This document shows, piece by piece, positions 6,639 to 8,270 of a DNA stretch of 8,270 nt. The stretch's first letter is position 1. Each line of letters opens with the position of its first letter. The notes below the pieces were generated by a model. That model made no database searches. It was not told the DNA's origin and saw only the letters and a program-made list of their open reading frames with translations. This DNA is from Maribacter sp. Lineage in GTDB: Bacteria; Bacteroidota; Bacteroidia; Flavobacteriales; Flavobacteriaceae. The position numbers and the translations under genes are program-made. The DNA lies in the NCBI GenBank assembly GCA_030730545.1, contig JANQUX010000132.1, positions 1 to 8,270 on the forward strand, in the 5' to 3' direction.

Positions 6639-7910
6639 TTATTGACTATCAAGTAAATCCATAAGTTCTTCTGCAGCTACTTGACCCTTTTGCTTCAAGA
6701 AATCTCTAGGCGTATTATCACCCAATTCAAAAACAATGGCAGGCATACCGTGATTAACATAGAAATAATTACGTGAAACCATGGTCGGTTTAATATCCTT
6801 AGACGGATTTACATTCGTATGCTTTTGCGGTAATCTATTGGTGATATTCTTTATCCAGTCAAAAACGATTTTACCTTTCTCACCAGTAATCGTAGTGTCG
6901 ATAGGGTAGTAGATATCGTCCCAGGTGGAATGGAAATCTGCTCCGAAAACAAATTCATATCCTTCAGATTCCTTCTTTACTAAAAAGTCTCTTACACTTC
7001 TTGTTTCTGGTTGATTGAAATCTTGCCAATCTCTATTTAAATCTATACCGCCCATATTATGACGCCAATTGCCGTTATCAACTCCATCAGGATTCATTAA
7101 TGGCACAACAAATAAATCATAGTTTTCTCTAAACTTTTGAGCCTTTGGCGAGTCTCCGCTCAATGTTTCAATAAAAGACTTCATGGCAAGAAACCCGGTA
7201 ACTTCTGGTGGGTGTTGTCTAGAAATAACCATAACCGCTTTTTTATTTTCACCGTTACTAGCTTCCATTAAATTCATTGCCCTATTCTCTCTACTTTTTC
7301 CTATTTCATAAGTAGAAATAAAATCTTTGGTGGTTAAAGAATCTATCCAGCTTTTTACTCTTGTAGATCCGTAAAGTTCTTGGGCAGTGATATAAGTGGG
7401 CACTTCGCTAATAGCTACTTTTAGTTCTACCATCTCTGGTACTGCTTTAATTCCGAAATCACCCGTTCCTTTATTTATTCCTATGAAATTGGCGCTATCT
7501 AACGGAGTAAAATTTTCGCCATCGCTACTTATTTTTGGGTAATACCTACTTCTAGAATCTTGATAGGTCATTTTAATGGTGATGGTCTTAGGTGTTTTTG
7601 ACCAAACTTTAAATGCATACCACGGACTCACGTTTACAGGAGTGTTTTCAGCTGTAATTAGCACGGTGTAGTGATTGCTTCCGTCAGAAGTTATTCCGTT
7701 TAACCTTCCGCTTTCAAAATCATTACTAAAGAAGGTTGTGTCTTCATCAAACGTCCATATACCTTTCCATTGTTTTTGAACAGGTTTAGACAAGGTAGAA
7801 ACCACGGCACTTTTTCCCTGACCTTGATATCCTTGAGTTGTAGGTTTTTGGTTTTTGCATGCTACAAATGCTACAGTTAGCAAGGTGAAATAAGCGAGTT
7901 TGTTTTTCAT
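6639..7910 (-). CDS. M14-family zinc carboxypeptidase, CCP-like, lipoprotein
   Basis: Exported metallocarboxypeptidase of 423 residues predicted to trim C-terminal residues from peptides. The N-terminus is a lipoprotein signal (MKNKLAYFTLLTVAFVAC), with C18 as the lipidation site, then a Gln/Lys-rich linker. Residues about 55-185 form a beta-sandwich domain, including FESGRL, WYAFKVW and RYYPKISSDGENF. These follow the order of the N-terminal domain of cytosolic carboxypeptidases (CCP/AGBL, M14D). The catalytic domain covers about 195-420: zinc ligands H233 and E236 in RQHPPEVTG, substrate-binding N292-R293 in GGIDLNRDW after NPDGVDNGNWRHN, third zinc ligand H327 in ADFHSTWDD, and catalytic E395 in VFELGDN. 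All key residues are present, so it should be active. Substrate is unknown. It is a single gene, convergent with CcsBA, with its own predicted promoter. Confidence 0.92.
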   Translation of the reverse strand: MKNKLAYFTLLTVAFVACKNQKPTTQGYQGQGKSAVVSTLSKPVQKQWKGIWTFDEDTTFFSNDFESGRLNGITSDGSNHYTVLITAENTPVNVSPWYAFKVWSKTPKTITIKMTYQDSRSRYYPKISSDGENFTPLDSANFIGINKGTGDFGIKAVPEMVELKVAISEVPTYITAQELYGSTRVKSWIDSLTTKDFISTYEIGKSRENRAMNLMEASNGENKKAVMVISRQHPPEVTGFLAMKSFIETLSGDSPKAQKFRENYDLFVVPLMNPDGVDNGNWRHNMGGIDLNRDWQDFNQPETRSVRDFLVKKESEGYEFVFGADFHSTWDDIYYPIDTTITGEKGKIVFDWIKNITNRLPQKHTNVNPSKDIKPTMVSRNYFYVNHGMPAIVFELGDNTPRDFLKQKGQVAAEELMDLLDSQ

Positions 7911-7931
7911 GCGTTTGAATTTAAATAGGTT

Positions 7932-7962
7932 GAAAAGTATCGAAGCTTAAATCTAAATACAA
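7932..7962 (-). promoter_or_regulatory. Predicted promoter of the M14 carboxypeptidase gene
   Basis: On the minus strand TTG (7962-7960, inside TTTTTTG) is followed after 20 nt by TACTTTTC (7939-7932), one base off TAnnTTTG. The spacing fits the flavobacterial TTG-N17-23-TAnnTTTG rule and leaves a leader of about 15-20 nt before the ATG at 7910. Confidence 0.45.
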
Positions 7963-8072
7963 AAAAGTAATGTAGAGATATTTATAAAGATTTAGAATGA
8001 AATATTCCATATTTCTTAATAGAAAACCCTATTTAATAAAGTTTTGATAGGGGAATAATGATGATTTAAAAA

Positions 8073-8150
8073 CTAATGCATGAATTTTAAAAATTTTGAA
8101 AGTTCAATGCCAGTTTTGAGACCTAAGTTCAACTGTTTTAATGCTAACAT
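8073..8150 (-). CDS. Possible small protein of 25 residues (uncertain)
   Basis: An ATG-to-TAG frame of 25 codons reads MLALKQLNLGLKTG followed by IELSKFLKFMH. It has the look of a basic amphipathic helix, with Leu/Ile/Phe spaced among Lys, rather than random AT-rich translation. The frame stays open 8 codons upstream of the ATG. About 20 nt downstream is a weak terminator-like hairpin (CCCTAT/ATAGGG then TTTTCTATT on this strand). No promoter or ribosome site stands out. It could be a genuine small protein, a remnant of a larger gene, or chance; I do not recognise it. Confidence 0.2.
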   Translation of the reverse strand: MLALKQLNLGLKTGIELSKFLKFMH

Positions 8151-8170
8151 ACAGATGTAGGATAGTGTGC

Positions 8171-8198
8171 TTGTTTACATTCTATTTTCTTACCTTTA
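8171..8198 (+). promoter_or_regulatory. Predicted promoter of the trans-sulfuration PLP-enzyme gene
   Basis: TTG (8171-8173), a 17-nt spacer and TACCTTTA (8191-8198) match the flavobacterial promoter consensus except for the final base of the -7 box. The ATG follows 20 nt later, a normal distance, with no Shine-Dalgarno sequence. Confidence 0.45.
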
Positions 8199-8218
8199 TT
8201 TTCTATAATTATTAGCAT

Positions 8219-8270
8219 ATGAATTCGAATAAAAAAGGCTTGAACACTATTTGTACCCACGTAGGTGAAT
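8219..8270 (+). CDS. N-terminus of a Cys/Met-metabolism PLP-dependent enzyme (cystathionine gamma-synthase-like), truncated by window edge
   Basis: Only 17 codons are visible: MNSNKKGLNTICTHVGE. The pattern, a short basic start then LNT-CTH-GE, is the usual opening of the trans-sulfuration family (cystathionine gamma-synthase/lyase, O-acetylhomoserine sulfhydrylase), where T-x-x-x-H-x-G precedes the first substrate-loop residues. These enzymes act in the cytoplasm on homoserine esters or cystathionine. The PLP lysine and everything that separates the subfamilies lie beyond the window, so no gene symbol is given. A promoter at the correct spacing supports this ATG. Confidence 0.6.
   Translation, partial: MNSNKKGLNTICTHVGE

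Larger units (their letters stand above)
7911..8218. other. AT-rich intergenic region between the M14 gene and the PLP-enzyme gene
   Basis: These 308 nt separate two divergently transcribed genes. I find a candidate promoter facing each gene, one possible small minus-strand ORF (8073-8150), a weak hairpin (CCCTAT 8027-8032 with ATAGGG 8047-8052), and two copies of AAGTTCAA (8100-8107, 8125-8132). No tRNA, no insertion-sequence end and no recognisable SAM riboswitch core is seen, although the downstream gene belongs to sulfur amino-acid metabolism. Confidence 0.7.

Noticed and set aside
8027..8052. CCCTAT/ATAGGG hairpin as a confident terminator
   Set aside because: Only 6 bp with a 14-nt loop; kept as weak support for the small ORF, not called as a feature.
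8107..8160. 17-codon plus-strand frame (MPVLRPKFNCFNANIQM) before the PLP-enzyme gene, as a leader peptide
   Set aside because: It is upstream of the predicted promoter, so it would not be in the same transcript, and has no run of Cys or Met codons or adjacent attenuator.
7911..8218. SAM riboswitch in front of the sulfur amino-acid gene
   Set aside because: I looked for a SAM-I-like core (GAGGGA, GCAACC) and other paired elements on the plus strand and found none; the predicted leader is only about 15-20 nt.

Overview
The window looks like chromosomal DNA of a marine-type Flavobacteriaceae (Bacteroidota). Supporting this are the low GC content, the almost complete absence of Shine-Dalgarno sequences, and promoter elements of the Bacteroidota type (TTG-N17-23-TAnnTTTG). 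Flavobacterial gene styles also fit: short lipoprotein signals ending in Cys-Lys, a fused ResB-CcsA cytochrome c synthase, and the clustering of a DUF2520 protein, a HAD phosphatase and Maf. I see no insertion sequence, phage gene, tRNA, rRNA or CRISPR array. Species cannot be named from sequence alone.

Layout. Positions 1-3242 hold a compact minus-strand operon, in transcription order: Rossmann/DUF2520 protein (3242-2478), KdsC-like HAD phosphatase (2494-1967, overlapping its upstream neighbour by 17 nt), Maf nucleotide pyrophosphatase (1963-1376), a lipoprotein of unknown function (1354-398) and an MscS-type mechanosensitive channel cut by the window edge (394-1). All other junctions are 3-21 nt, so one transcript is likely. 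Positions 3243-3380 are a divergent promoter region. On the plus strand, 3381-6560 encodes a single 1059-residue CcsBA-type haem transporter/cytochrome c synthase, closed by a strong hairpin terminator at 6580-6610. Convergent to it, 6639-7910 (minus) encodes an exported M14 metallocarboxypeptidase lipoprotein with the two-domain plan of the cytosolic carboxypeptidase (CCP) subfamily. Positions 7911-8218 are AT-rich and mostly noncoding, with predicted divergent promoters and one possible 25-codon ORF. At 8219 a trans-sulfuration-type PLP enzyme starts and runs off the end.

How the genes work together. The window is mostly housekeeping: nucleotide-pool cleansing (Maf), a sugar-phosphate or other small-molecule phosphatase (HAD), osmotic protection (MscS), cytochrome c maturation (CcsBA), periplasmic or surface peptide trimming (M14) and sulfur amino-acid metabolism. 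No wholly new system is evident. The points most worth a second look are the signal-peptide-like fusion junction inside CcsBA, the CCP-like peptidase made as a lipoprotein, the unknown lipoprotein between maf and mscS, the start codon only 4 nt from a consensus -7 box, and the small ORF near 8073-8150.
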